Below are positions 22,792-64,000 of a DNA stretch of 64,000 bases, in pieces. The stretch lies in the NCBI GenBank assembly GCA_029204225.1, contig CM055097.1, positions 46,734,218-46,798,217 on the forward strand, given 5' to 3'. The first letter of the stretch is position 1; each line of letters opens with the position of its first letter. The position numbers were made by a program, and so were the translations under genes. The notes under the pieces were generated by a model, which did no database searches, had not been told where the DNA came from, and saw nothing but the letters and a program-made list of their open reading frames with translations. This DNA comes from Diphasiastrum complanatum (Eukaryota > Streptophyta > Lycopodiopsida > Lycopodiales > Lycopodiaceae).

Positions 22792-23592
22792 CTAGCATTT
22801 TGTTTCTTCTTTATGCCACACCGTTGTATTCTGTGTGTATGCAAGAGTGAACTGGTGTTCGATCCCTTGTTCTTCGCAGAATCTTGAGAATTCTATGCTT
22901 TTGTATTCACCTCCATTGTCAGATCTAAGGATCTGTATCTTTTTTGAGGTGTGTCGCTCTAAGAATGCCATGAACTTCTTGAAAGAATCAAATACTTTGG
23001 ATTTCTTCTTCAAGTAGTAGATCGTGGTCATTCGGTTGTAATAATCTATGAACGTTAGAAAATATCTCGAACCTGAGAGTGAATATGTTTTCATCGGTCC
23101 ACACACATCATTGTGGAGGAGCTCAAGAACTTCTTTGGCTCTTATTCCCTCGTGTGTGAATGGATTCCGATGTTGCTTGTCTTTCTGACAAGCTTCATAG
23201 AACTCAGCCTTTGGTCTTGAAATCTTGAGACATGTGACAATGCCCTTTCTGCTCATGTCATACAGGCTCCGCATGTTCAGATGATTCATTCTTCTATGCC
23301 AGAGCCGATCTTCATTTTCTAAAGCATTTAATATGCTTTCAAATTTGCTGTTTATTTTGGCATGGTAGAGATTCCCTTCTCTACATCCGACCGTCAGCAA
23401 CTTGTTTGTCACCTTCTCGATCATACAACAAGTGTTGCCATTGAACAAAACTCGAATGTGCTGCACCTCTGAGAGCGCAGTCACTGACCAGATGCCTTCG
23501 CCCTTCAGGAGTGTTTTGATTTTGAATTTCCAGATTCTGTAATTTGCACCATCAAGACTGATTGCTACTCTGGTATGGATTGTCGTAGCCAT
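22792..23592 (-). pseudogene. copia gag start fused in frame to integrase, with gag and protease deleted
   Basis: A 266-codon open frame. Residues 1-40 are a gag start (VAISLDGANYRIWKFKIKTL). By residue 45-80 it reads as the end of the protease region (VLFNGNTCCMIEKV, GCREGNLYHAK), then the integrase zinc finger (LWHRRMNHLNMRSL) and integrase core (ELLHNDVCGPM, FIDYYNRMTT, RSDNGGEYKS). So about 400 codons of gag, the CCHC knuckle and the DSGA protease site were removed and the frame was kept. A shift after residue 250 destroys the usual PQQNGVAERKNR motif. Confidence 0.88.
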
Positions 23593-23644
23593 ATTGTGTT
23601 GTCTAGAAAAATCAATGCTGAGATATCAGTAGTGATAACCTGTA

Positions 23645-23656
23645 GGCTCTGATACA
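23645..23656 (-). other. primer-binding site
   Basis: tgtatcagagcc on the minus strand, one or two mismatches from the tRNA-Met type tggtatcagagc. Confidence 0.8.
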
Positions 23657-24399
23657 TGTGGTGGAAATGCTTTTTCTTTCTTGTTTTTTGTGTTCATCCT
23701 CTATTCTGATTCACGAACAACTTTCCGTCTTTGAATTTTCTTTACATGCGGAAGCTCTTACGGGATCCCAGACACTCGACTACGCATCACAGAATATATT
23801 TTATTCTAGCAATCAAGAGACACGACACAAGGCCAAGAGATACACGAAATAGAGTGATTATATTGTCAGTTTGGTTTTAGAGCGAGATTGTCACTGTCTC
23901 GCTCATTGGCGGATTGAATCTCTGCTCTTTCGCTGTGTTTTGCTCGTTGGCAGACTCTCATGCACATCTATGGTATTTTGCTTTCTTACTCTATTCGCTA
24001 AGTCTCTGTATTCACTATTTCTCTTCTTCTTCTCTTATTCCTTATGATCCAGAGAGGATCGTTTATACCTCCACTGTGTGGAGTTTACAAGATAGCCAAA
24101 CGTAGAATCACAAGACTAGTTAACGCTAATCAACTAGTTAGTTAGTCTCCGTCGTTGCTATTCGTTTCAGCTGGGCATGAAGCCCGTTGAACTGCCAGCT
24201 GGCAGCGCGAAGGATTTCTCTTCGTTTGTTTCATTCTTTTTATTTCGCGGTCCTGGAGGTGTGTTTCCGATTCGCGATTGATTCACAAATCGTTCGTGAT
24301 TCGAGCCAAAGACACGTTGACTGTCGCGAATTGTTCTCGTTCGTGCTTCGTGTCTTGTTCGTGCTGCGACAAAGTTGTAGGAGTTCACCATTTCTGACA
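23657..24399 (-). repeat. 5-prime LTR (743 bp)
   Basis: Begins TGTGGTGGAAATGC in plus-strand view and ends TTTCTGACA before the TAAAG duplication. Confidence 0.93.
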
Positions 24400-24750
24400 T
24401 AAAGGCCAATTTGTTAGAGTTGGATAGTTGATCCATTATGACACACCTCTCCTCCCTTTCATGGATTCTCTAGCTTTTTATAAAGATTCATCCTATATTC
24501 CATTTATGACCAAATAACAGAAAGCATAAGAAAAAACCCATTGTAGAACGGATAGACTTTTATCTTATTAGTTCTGTGTTAAAAAACACTGATGTGATTG
24601 GCAAAGCACAACAGTGCTAGGAAGTTGCAAGCAATGCAAGGGGCAATCAATGTAAGGTCGATCCTTTGAAATCAGAAACTTGAAAGGACACACACACACT
24701 CACACACTCTCTCGCTCCTTTTAAAAATCCTAAAATAATTCCAAAAAAAA

Positions 24751-24903
<153 letters not shown>

Positions 24904-25200
24904 ATCGTTATTTTTACTCCAACAACATTTCTAGAGGGACCATTTGGGTACAGACACAGAAGAACTTGGAATCTAACCAACACAATCTTACATCGAGGAT
25001 GCCGCTAAGCAAAACGAAGCAGCACCATCCAAGCGTCTTTATAAGAGCTTTGCAATCTGTGCAGGCTAAAAGTTATCACACAAGGTATTGCAAATTTGAA
25101 ACTATTAATTCTGGTTCCGTTGCTTTATGCTGACTAAAAGGCCATGGAAATCTGACAAGACATGGCATTATATGAACACATTGCAAGGCACATTCTAAGT

Positions 25201-27600
<2,400 letters not shown>

Positions 27601-28589
27601 TTCCATCTGCTTTATATTTGATCTTCAATATCCACTACATTTCTACTAGCAGGCAATTTGACAATAGTCCAAGTCTAGATTTTGATTAGAGATGAAAATT
27701 CTCTATCCATAGCTTCTCTCCATAAATTGAAATCTAATTGACTGAGTGCTTTTTCAACAATAGTCGACTCTAGAATGAGATAACAAGCAAATTCATCAAT
27801 ATTCATATTAGGTGGTATGTGATTTCTTGTGGAGATCTTTTGGAAGGCAAATGAGGATGATGATCCTTTCCTTGGTTCTAGTGTTGCCGAGTTGCAACAT
27901 CTTCTTTTGATTCACTATTGAGAAGTTGTTCGTCTGCAGTGGATGTATACAAACTTGTAATAAGAATAGTCATGTTGAAAACATGAGTGTCTGATGGTTC
28001 TCGACTGTCTGAGCTTTGCCCTTGTCTTTGAGATCGATAAACTAATGCTCAATAAAAATAACATCTGTACTAGTGAATATCTTCAATTCAACAAGATCAT
28101 ATAGCTTATAAGCTTTGTCTGAAGTGGTATGACCAATGAAAATGGATTTAATATTGGAGGAGTCCAGCTTCTTTTTAATTTCCTTTGGTATCTGTGCATA
28201 GGCAATACATCCAAAAACTTAGAGATAGTGATGATTTGGAGCCTATCCAGATTTCATGAGGTGTTTTGTCTAAGAGCCCTTTAGTTAAGCATCTGTTTAG
28301 AATGTAAGTTGTAGTGAAAACAACTTCAACCCAGAAGTACTTAGGCAATGTTGTGTGAGCAAGCACAAACGCTCATTCATTTGTGTATTGAATAGAGGAT
28401 TGTGATGTCTCTACAATTGCACGCGCCTATTGATTTGATTACTTGTTATCGACATTCTTTGCTTTCAAAATCCTACAATTTTGAATCTCGTGATTAGTGT
28501 GTTTGCAATACTTACAAAACATCTTCTCCTTCTATTGAGGATTCGATAAATGCTCTTGACTTTGTGTTGGCTTCTAATTCGATAAAAAA

Positions 28590-29165
<576 letters not shown>

Positions 29166-29741
29166 GATCATCACCTAGTGTTCGTATGTAGGTGGGAAGC
29201 TTGAAAGCAATGTCATGATTGCATCTTGATCATCGATAGTTGATCTGACAACTGCCATATACTGCAAGAGCATCTTGAACTGGTTGATCTGAAGCAAACC
29301 ACCATTAGACATCTTGAGTGAGAAGAATTTCCTTCTGAGATGCAACTTATAAGTCACGTCCCTCACATCATATAGTGTGCTCAGAATGTTCCATACTTCT
29401 TTTGAAGTTTAAGCTTCAGATACATGGCCAATCTGTGTATCTGATATATTGAGAATGATTAGTGAGAAAGCTTTACCATCATTTGATTTTCATTTTGAGT
29501 CAACTATGTCATCTTCAAGTTTCACTTCGATACATGTGACAACAACCCTCAACTCATTGATAATTATCTGCATCTTAAATTTCCACAAATGATAATTTGA
29601 TTCATTTAGCTTGTCTACTATGGAGACCAATTTTGCTTTGTGAATCTATCTAGAAGTTAGTATTTCGATAATCGATGACCTAGGAGATTATATCAAGACA
29701 CTGGTACCATGCAATGCTCTAATTGGAATCAATATATAGTA

Positions 29742-29753
29742 GCTTTGATACCA
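29742..29753 (-). other. copia primer-binding site
   Basis: tggtatcaaagc on the minus strand, beside an LTR start (tgttggaaga, plus view) at 29754. Confidence 0.75.
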
Positions 29754-30590
29754 TGTTGGAAGAAGGAAAGAAGGCCAAACAGAGAAAAATGGCATTTGAT
29801 AGATGCCACTATCGGGTTCTACAAAAAGATCCTCCTTCAATGTACGACTATGCCTATCAAAATTCGAACAAAACTATCGTGACAATTGCCACATTCGATT
29901 CTACTTGATTCTAATCTTGAAATTATCAAAATATGTGAGATTGATTTTAAAGACAAACATAACAGAGATATTATTGCTACGTGGAAGTATTCGATAGCTC
30001 AAGGAAAACTATAAGAACATAATCAAATTATAGTATAATATGAAAGTATTCATTTATTATGACATAATACTGAATGGAATGAAATTGTACGATTGATTCA
30101 ATAAGTAGCATGTAAAAATAAAATGAATAACGAGCACAAGACAATAGAGGATGCAATTTCATACTTGAAACTAGCTTTGAAATCACTAATTGTCTTTGTC
30201 TGCTGCACTTTTGCTAATTAGCGACGCTGCCAACAATATTATATGCTTCAATCCCTAACTACTTGAGACATGATCAGCTATTTATACTAGTTAGAAATGC
30301 CGCATGGACTTATTGAAATGACAATTCAAAACATCTGTTTGGCCATAGATCATAATTGGCACTTAGCCATAATGCGTTGTCACGTATCCAATTAGGTTAC
30401 ATGATAATTACTTGCCAACAATGGTTAGAGCAATTTGTTAGCTTCATAACAACTGGTAACATGATCAGTTGGACTCTTCGATAAACACTCAATAGTTGTC
30501 ATTGTCGTGTTGACAATTCCTTGTTTCTGTATTCATCTATCCAATTTATGTATTTTTACTCGCAAGTGTCGACCCACCTGTTGGCAATTC
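29754..30590 (-). repeat. LTR of the old minus-strand copia element (outer end uncertain)
   Basis: Starts with tgttggaagaagg beside the primer-binding site. Similarity to 28590-29165 supports LTR identity. The outer end is set only by the start of the next copia fragment near 30600. Confidence 0.55.
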
Positions 30591-30600
30591 TCGTGTATTT

Positions 30601-31388
30601 CTACAAAGGTGAGTAACAAAAAACTAGATAGATGAATGGATATAGAGTGAAAATTAGATTATAAAGATAATAATCCAATATCAAGTCTTCTGCTTCTAAA
30701 TCATTGATTAAATTAGATTTGAGATTCGAACTTGATGTGATATATGATATTGATTCGACATCTATAACTTTCTCTTTTTCCTTGAGATTGGTAAAATGAT
30801 CTTCGAGAAAAATAACATCTCTCATAAATGTAATCTTCTTGATCACTGGATTGTAAATCCTATAAGCTTTTTGATTCGAAGAGTGTCCAACAAAGATAGA
30901 CTCACAATTAGTAGAATCTAGCTTCTTTCGAAGTTCTGGTAGAATCTGTGCAAAAGTGATACTGTCCTTCTCGAATAATCTTCAATGAAGGTTAGAAAGT
31001 GTTTTGCTCCCTCTATCGAGAGAGTATGCATGAGTCCATATGTTGTTATGCACAATATCTAACACACATTTGAATGTGTGTTGTAAATAATATCTAAAAG
31101 GAATTATGCTTGGCTAGAATACAACTTTGACAAATTGTACGGGTCTGATATATTGTTACAATTAAGATCTTGAACAATCTATTTAGCTGACATATTTCTA
31201 AGACAAGCTGTAAAACTGACATGACCAATTCTATAATGCCATAAATTTCTATCTTTTAAAGTGGAAGTAGATAGAGCTTGAACAGTCGAAGCATTGCAGT
31301 GACTAAGCTTGTGAAGATTACAGTTGAGAATTCTAGGGAGATGTAGACAGAAAGCATTCTTAGTTCTAGGGAGATCCAGACAAGTCAT
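30601..31388 (-). pseudogene. second old copia fragment: integrase zinc finger and post-integrase linker
   Basis: 31388-31179 contains NLWHYRIGHVSFTACLRNMS (GAG pre-integrase, HHCC finger). 30846-30601 contains KKITFMRDVIFLEDHF, which resembles the linker after integrase. The integrase core between them is deleted or unreadable. Confidence 0.7.
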
Positions 31389-31399
31389 ACCCTATACCA

Positions 31400-34300
31400 A
31401 GAATATATAATCAAGTGGAAGGATCAGCCAATTGACAATGCCACTTGAGAAATGGACAACATACTTCAATAGTTATATCCAGATTTTGTCTTAGAGAACC
31501 AAGATAACTCTTGAGAGAGAGGAAGTGTTACCGACCCAACAATACTTCTAGGTGCAGCTAACCACCGAAGGTAGAGGACAGTGTGAGTCAGTGGCATGCA
31601 TGCATATCATGCAATAGGTATGAGGGCTAGTATTGTCCATGCCGACACATGCATGGGGGGCCATGCAGTCCTTCAACAATCAACTGGGACTCCTGGGCAT
31701 CAGTAACCCATGCATGTAGCATGAACCATGGGTCTCAACAACAACTACCACCTATCACATGCAAACACACACTGGGCTAGGAGGGACATTTTATAAGAGA
31801 GTGCATTGGCTGGGTGAATCAGACTAGCTTTGACTTCCTTGTGGTTATGTTGTCCTAACAATGAAGGCCTTGTGCTCAAGATGATAGAATCCCTACTTCC
31901 ACTATGGAAACTCTTCAATACCAATTACTAGAGAAGGACCGCTAGAAGCATGGTATATGTGATTCAATGATTAAGATAGTTGTTGTCCATACAATAGCTC
32001 TAGTCTCAATATGTGTGAGACTATGCCCTATCAATATTGACTGTGTTATTATCGAGAGAAGTTAGTCACGAGGCCAACCTAACCAGATCTAACAATCTTA
32101 CTACAATGGGAGGGTTTTACTTATTAATTGTGTAGTTTCTCTCTTGGCTATGGAAATTTCTACTGATGGACCCACCTAGCGAAGAAATACACCGTGTTGA
32201 AATGATACCAAATCACACAAACAAAATTGTTGGATCAGATGGAAGTGAGATCCTTTGGTGATATTTTAGAATCATACAAAATCAAAGATGTGGAAGGATC
32301 TTATATTGGCAAACATTGGGTCACATGTGATGTTAAAATGGCTCCTCTAGAATTAGAAGAGCAAGAGACTCTTTGTCAGCCTGATAGGTTGATAGATACA
32401 CCAAAGATAATGACTGAACAAGAGATTATTTAAACCATAGATGCATTTTGAGAGACCTTTGATCAAAATGAGATTGAAATAGAAGACCCTATGCCAAGAG
32501 AGATAAATATGGAGGAAGCTGATTCTGAAAAAAGACAACATCTGCTATGTGGATGAACAAAGCATTCTATTAGGGCTATGCCATCAAAAAATCTAAATAG
32601 ATCAGCAGATCAAACTAGTTTCAAGTTGTAGAAGCTGTGAAGTTCATCATTCTTCTTCTTCTGCTCTCTGTGCTGCCATAGGCATAGACTGATGAGTAAT
32701 AAGCTATTGCGATTATAGTCTGTGTAAGAGCGAAATTTATAGTAGAATAAGATGCGCTATTATCATAGTGCAATCATAATAGACAATGGAAGCATCAATC
32801 ATCTTCAATACATACTACTTTTGATATTTAATTGTTCTATTGTTTCTATTATTCCTGCTTATTATGATCTAAGTTTCTAGTTTTAAGTATTGGCATAACG
32901 GTCCGAATCATCATTCATCTTTTGCACTTGTGAATGACAGTATAGCTCTACTTGTGATAGTAGTAAATTGGTTTTGTTATTACATTAACTATCACTGCTA
33001 CTATCGACTATCTAGTTGACAATAATTGTCGAATAGTTATCTGACTCATGCACAACTTATTTTCCAACAAAAAAAAACCATGACATGAGGCTTTGCTCTC
33101 ACTTCATCGGTGAGGGATGTGGGCTTTAGAAAGGTCATAGTTTTCTGGTAGAGGGTCTTAATGCAGGACGTGAGCCATTTTAAGAGGTTAGAAAGGCACA
33201 AATTCCTTAGTGGATGGTGTTGGTAGAGAATATGGGCTACATTATTATGCTCAAAATGATCAAATTTTTGTTCGGTGGAGGGTGTTGATGGAAGATGTAG
33301 GCGATATTAAGAATCCATTAAGGGTTAAATATGTTGCTTTATTCTAATGGAAAATGTGGGCCATATTAAGAGTCTAGAAAGGCCCAATTATGTAGGTGGA
33401 GAATGTGCCATGTTAAATGAATGATATTAAGAAAAACCTTGATTTTTGGTGCCACATTATGGACAACAATAAAGATGTTAGAATGGCGTACCACCTTTTG
33501 TTAGTAAGCTATTGTGATGATTTTTATCTCAAAGCCACATCTCTTTTCTAGGAAATTCCAGGTTATTTGATTGACAAATTTTTTAAATTGCAAGATATAT
33601 ATATATATGACGTGCATGACAATGTTGCTTGTGATCTTTAGATCACCTCATTTGTTGCTATGATGTTGTAGCAAATTATTTGCAATAGCAATTTTATGTA
33701 TACATATACGATGGACTTATACATGGAACTCGAGGCTCTAGAATGTTAATGATGTTGTAGGTGGGGTTCAATCCCACTCAACAATGGGTCTAATAACACT
33801 CAAACCCAAATCAACAAGACTTATTAAATATTTTATGGTTTTGCCACAATAGTGGAAAGATATTCTTATGACGTTTTGAAAGTCAATGTGTCTATGCTAC
33901 ACTAATTTGAGCACAAAAATGTGTTCTTTGTAAGAAAAAAGTTTTTAGTGACAATTGATTTATTTCTCTTTTCATTTTTTTTTGAGACTTGTATGCTTTT
34001 TGGCCTTGCCTCATAGGCAAGGGTATTGTAATTGATGTACCAATTTTGAGGTGCCAGTAGGGTTAAATGTAAGTTTGTGAAATATTTTATATGCCTAAAA
34101 ATTGAGGTTGTCTTAAAGACCAATTTATATAATCTCTCTCTATACATTCAAATTTTTTGCAATGCTTGACAAAAAGCTGGATACCTAACCAAGCTTCTTC
34201 GGATATGTCTTTTCATACGTTGATTTTGTGCTTGATCGATTTTGGAGGTAGCAAGCAATAAGTATTGCTTTAATCCTTAAATGATTGGGTAAATTCAAAT

Positions 34301-34400
34301 GTGTCAACATAGCAAATGCAAATGTCATCAGAGTTAGATTCTTTCAATCACAACTCCATTTTGCAGAGGCCTGTAGCGTGTTGTTAGTTGCCTCTAAATT
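31400..34400. other. no gene recognised; one degenerate tandem repeat
   Basis: An open frame at 32227-32433 (plus, 68 codons) has no recognisable domain. 33100-33420 is a degenerate tandem repeat, listed separately. A short (AT)n run lies near 33597. Confidence 0.45.
33100..33420. repeat. degenerate ~60-bp tandem repeat, about five units
   Basis: Blocks resembling gatgtgggc(c/t)atattaaga with following tagaaaggc recur near 33117, 33169, 33236, 33295 and 33353. Spacing varies from 52 to 67 bp. Confidence 0.6.
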
Positions 34401-34422
34401 CCATTTGCTGAGAGATAATTGA

Positions 34423-34771
34423 TCATTTATGTGAAAATGTACTCTGTCCACCATTTGTACACAGGGCCTTGATTTTTCTTCTTATCTTGATTTCTACAAG
34501 CTGCTTGAATTTTTGAGAGCATTGGAATGTCTCAGATTTTGCTTTTAGAAATATGGCAGTGGTCTTTCTTGAATAATCATCAATAAAACTAATGAAATAT
34601 CGGACACCTCCAATAAAAGTAGTTAGCATTGGCCCATAAATATTCAAATGGATCGTCAAGAAGGCTAAAAGCTCTATGAGCTTGATTCTTAGAGAATATA
34701 CTTCTTGGATGCTTGCCTAGAATACACGACTCAGACTTGTAAGTGGAAGAGGATCTACATATATTAATCAT
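34423..34771 (-). pseudogene. copia integrase fragment
   Basis: 34659-34423 reads HLNIYGPMLTTFIGGVRYFI, SFIDDYSRKTTAIFLKAKSE and CTNGGQ. An overlapping frame (34771-34589) carries the upstream SCILGKHPRSIFSKNQAHRAF zinc-finger end, so a shift separates the two. Decayed sequence of the same type extends to about 34990 (TRMLRHLNMRS-like residues). Confidence 0.8.
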
Positions 34772-35260
34772 TTACCAATTGGTTATCATACACGTATGTT
34801 AGGCTTCTCATATTAAGATGTCTTAACCTTCGATGCCATAAAATATTAGTATATTTGGATGAGGTACGAGAAATCATGGCTTGAGTCTTGTATGAAGAAT
34901 CATAACTAAATTTATAAGGATTTTCATTATCTTAGAATTCTGTTATAATTTGACAAGAATTGTAGTTGTGACATGACAGATTTGGAGTGGAATTTAATTT
35001 TCAACAATCCCAAGCTTGAGTGAGTTTCAAGGTTTCCAAGAAGGTAGGGCCTCTTTGATCACCTTGTTTAAGTTTAAAGATAGACCATATGGAAAAACTT
35101 CTTGTGGTGGTCTAGACCATGAGTGAGCGAGTCAGGCAAGAGGGAATTTCACGATTTGCTAGTGCACCCTCAAACCCCACTTGATGCTCATGGGTCTGAG
35201 ATAAGCACATGCATTAAAGGCTTGGTGCCCATCCAATGCACCAAATTCAGCGAGAGAATG

Positions 35261-35445
35261 TTATTGACACTCTCTCACTAAATTAACACATCTCCCTAAA
35301 TTTGGTGAGAAGGACGGGCACAATGCATATGTAAGACCTAGTGAAAGTCACTTGATGCTTTATTGACACTCTCTCACTAAATTAACACATCTCCCTAAAT
35401 TTGGTGAGAAGGCGTAAGACCTAGTGAAAGTCACTTGATGCTTCA
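35261..35445. repeat. 99-bp tandem duplication
   Basis: Unit at 35261-35359 (ttattgacactctctcacta...) repeated from 35360, the second with a 14-bp internal deletion. Confidence 0.9.
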
Positions 35446-36400
35446 TTGACGTTTAGCCTAACATTGTACAATTTGTACCTTTGTGCATAAAAATCATCAA
35501 TATGTGATTGCGCCATTATTGCACACCTTTAAAGGGGGGAAAAGAGGAATCTTTTCCATGTTTGACATGCATGACCTTTGGTGCTTGTAGAGAGTGCCAA
35601 ATTTGTACATTGGTGCATAAAATACACCAATATGTTTCTCTCTTCTTAGCTTTTAAGGAAGATAAAAAGAAAGAATCTTTGTGATGATTGAATAGACCTT
35701 TGTTTCCCAAATTTAAATATTTGAAATTTTTTTTTTATACATGATGTGGGCATCATCCTCATCCTCCTTTGGCCTAATCCACTCCCCACTATGGACTTTT
35801 TATATTTTAAATATAGCTAATGCTTTTAATTCTAATTTATCTTATTTGTTAATTCATTAAATTCATATCCGTACTCTGTACCCATTTCAGGAGAGAGAGT
35901 CTCTGTGTGCGAGAGAGAGAGAGAGAGAGTTCGATCGACCTTTCTAACATTTAGCTTACCTGCAGCGATCGGTCTCTGTGATGACAGGAAGAGATGGCAA
36001 GCGATGCATAGAATAGCGGGCAGTGGATCCATGCTGTGCTATCTGTCTTGTCCTTAAGAACTGACTGGTTTTAATGCAGTGCGCAACCAGCAAAGGTGCT
36101 TGCAGTGTGGCGGAAAAAACGATTATATAGTTTGGGATAAGCGTTCTTTCCTGAGGTGGGTCAGTTTTATTAGGATGAAGAGCGAGTCGGATCATAGGCT
36201 GCTGCAATGATTCCGTGATTGCAACCAATGTAGTCTGCGTAATGAACGCTGTCAGTCGTTGGGATTGAGATTTTTGTCTAGGGTACCATAGCTAAGTCTT
36301 GCATAAGCTTGGTTGCAGATGATTTTTGAATTAAAAAAATACAGTTTACGCTCTGCGTGTATGAAAATATTGATTTTTTTATTCCTCTCTGTCATGCTTG
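35446..36400. other. no coding sequence seen; possible OTC promoter and 5-prime UTR
   Basis: Contains a duplicated ttgtac(a/c)ttggtgcataaaa block (about 35470 and 35603) and a short GA tract (about 35890-35929). If the exon at 36462 starts the OTC gene, its promoter and a 5-prime UTR exon should lie here; a TTCCTCTCTGTCATGC...GCAG acceptor ends at 36407. Confidence 0.4.
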
Positions 36401-36461
36401 GATGCAGGGCGGCCACAGAGAGATAAAAAGAGACTATACTCGCTCTGTCTTCTATAGAAAT

Positions 36462-63469
<27,008 letters not shown>

Positions 63470-63520
63470 AATCGGATGCATGCTCAAAATGCTGTTATAC
63501 TTCATGTTCTTGGGTTCTGA

Positions 63521-64000
63521 TTAATGGAAATTCTTATTGAAGGCTGAAGCTATTTTTCATAATCTATTGGAGTTGCGCAAGTGGAGTCATCAGAAACTAA
63601 CCAATATACTTGAAGAGCTTTCTCCAAGATAGGAGGAATCATTGAATTTTGCTAAAAAATCAAAACTCAGGCACCGTAGATGAAAATGTATCAGGTTATA
63701 GAGAATTTGCTACCTATATCATGAGATGAAGTTTGTCTTATCCTCTAAGTTCTTCTTACCTTATTCAAGTAATATATTGATTGAAAGTGTCGGTTCCTGC
63801 TCATAAACGGCTATTGTAGCTACCTCTTTGAATCACAGCTTCATAGGTTGTGACTGGTATTTCATATAGTGTTTGTCTTGGGAACTTTGTTTAGTAGGTC
63901 TCTGACGTTGCTTTTGTTTTTTTTTAGTTTGTTCTTAATTTTTTGTTGTTATATTCTTAGTGAGCAGTGAGTCTACTTAAGAGTCTCCAGATTCTTTTGA
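63521..64000 (+). other. OTC 3-prime flank
   Basis: Expected 3-prime UTR and beyond. aatatattgattgaaa near 63770 and similar AT-rich blocks could serve polyadenylation, but no site can be fixed. Confidence 0.4.

Larger units (their letters stand above)
20373..24399 (-). mobile_element. copia LTR retrotransposon with both LTRs and target duplication, internally deleted
   Basis: A complete insertion of 4,027 bp. LTRs at 20373-21131 and 23657-24399 both run TGTGG...ACA and align along their length. The flanks carry a perfect 5-bp duplication, TAAAG, at 20368-20372 and 24400-24404. Primer-binding site (tgtatcagagcc on the minus strand) is at 23645-23656; the polypurine tract (aagagggag) lies beside the LTR at about 21132-21140. 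The LTRs differ at many sites and by a short indel, so insertion is not recent. gag and protease are mostly deleted and pol is broken, so it depends on other elements for any movement. Confidence 0.95.

Noticed and set aside
32227-32433. 68-codon plus-strand frame
   Set aside because: No recognisable domain, no promoter or splice context; kept only as unexplained sequence.

Overview
The window is nuclear DNA of a land plant with a large, repeat-rich genome. Two genes carry this reading. One is a nuclear gene for plastid ribosomal protein bL31 (minus strand, 1003-2386, transit peptide in its own exon). The other is a plant-type ornithine carbamoyltransferase (OTC) gene on the plus strand, with exons 2-5 at 53512-63466 and a probable transit-peptide exon near 36462. 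Long introns packed with Ty1/copia elements, LINE and hAT remnants and very long (CT)n/(GA)n tracts fit a fern or gymnosperm. A fern is my guess; the sequence alone does not prove it. I found no bacterial, organellar, CRISPR or RNA-gene features.

Layout. 1-2.4 kb: bL31 gene and its 3-prime flank. 2.4-6.5 kb: decayed minus-strand locus with a PIF1-type helicase followed by a GIY-YIG nuclease-like module; a second GIY-YIG piece lies at 14.0 kb. 7.2-10.6 kb: tandem array of a ~415-bp repeat that carries two copies of an arginine decarboxylase (ADC) fragment. 11.9-13.5 kb: 69-bp tandem repeats, a 212-bp (CT)n tract and a ~92-bp near-perfect inverted repeat. 14.3-20.0 kb: two opposed copia fragments fused tail to tail inside their RNase H domains. 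20,373-24,399: a copia element with both LTRs and a target-site duplication, but lacking most of gag and protease. 24.7-25.6 kb: microsatellite cluster. 27.6-35.0 kb: several old minus-strand copia fragments, one LTR segment containing a 218-bp (GA)n tract, and degenerate tandem repeats.

The OTC gene would span about 27 kb (36.4-63.5 kb). Its first intron (~17 kb) holds a copia element lacking most of RT (38,777-42,794), inverted fragments of a small non-autonomous family, a LINE ORF1 fragment, and a nested pair: a recent copia element (46,768-51,846, nearly identical LTRs, 1,271-codon ORF, TAAAG target duplication) inside the non-autonomous element (45,381-52,497). The fourth intron (8.4 kb) holds a 5-prime-truncated LINE end and a decayed hAT/DUF659 transposase. 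The last OTC exon has TAG where the family has a conserved Glu, 17 codons before the usual end. The lost tail includes a substrate-binding Arg, so this copy may be inactive.

The best candidates for something undescribed are the PIF1/GIY-YIG locus, the ADC-carrying tandem array, the non-autonomous copia family with a short gag-derived ORF, and the OTC nonsense codon.
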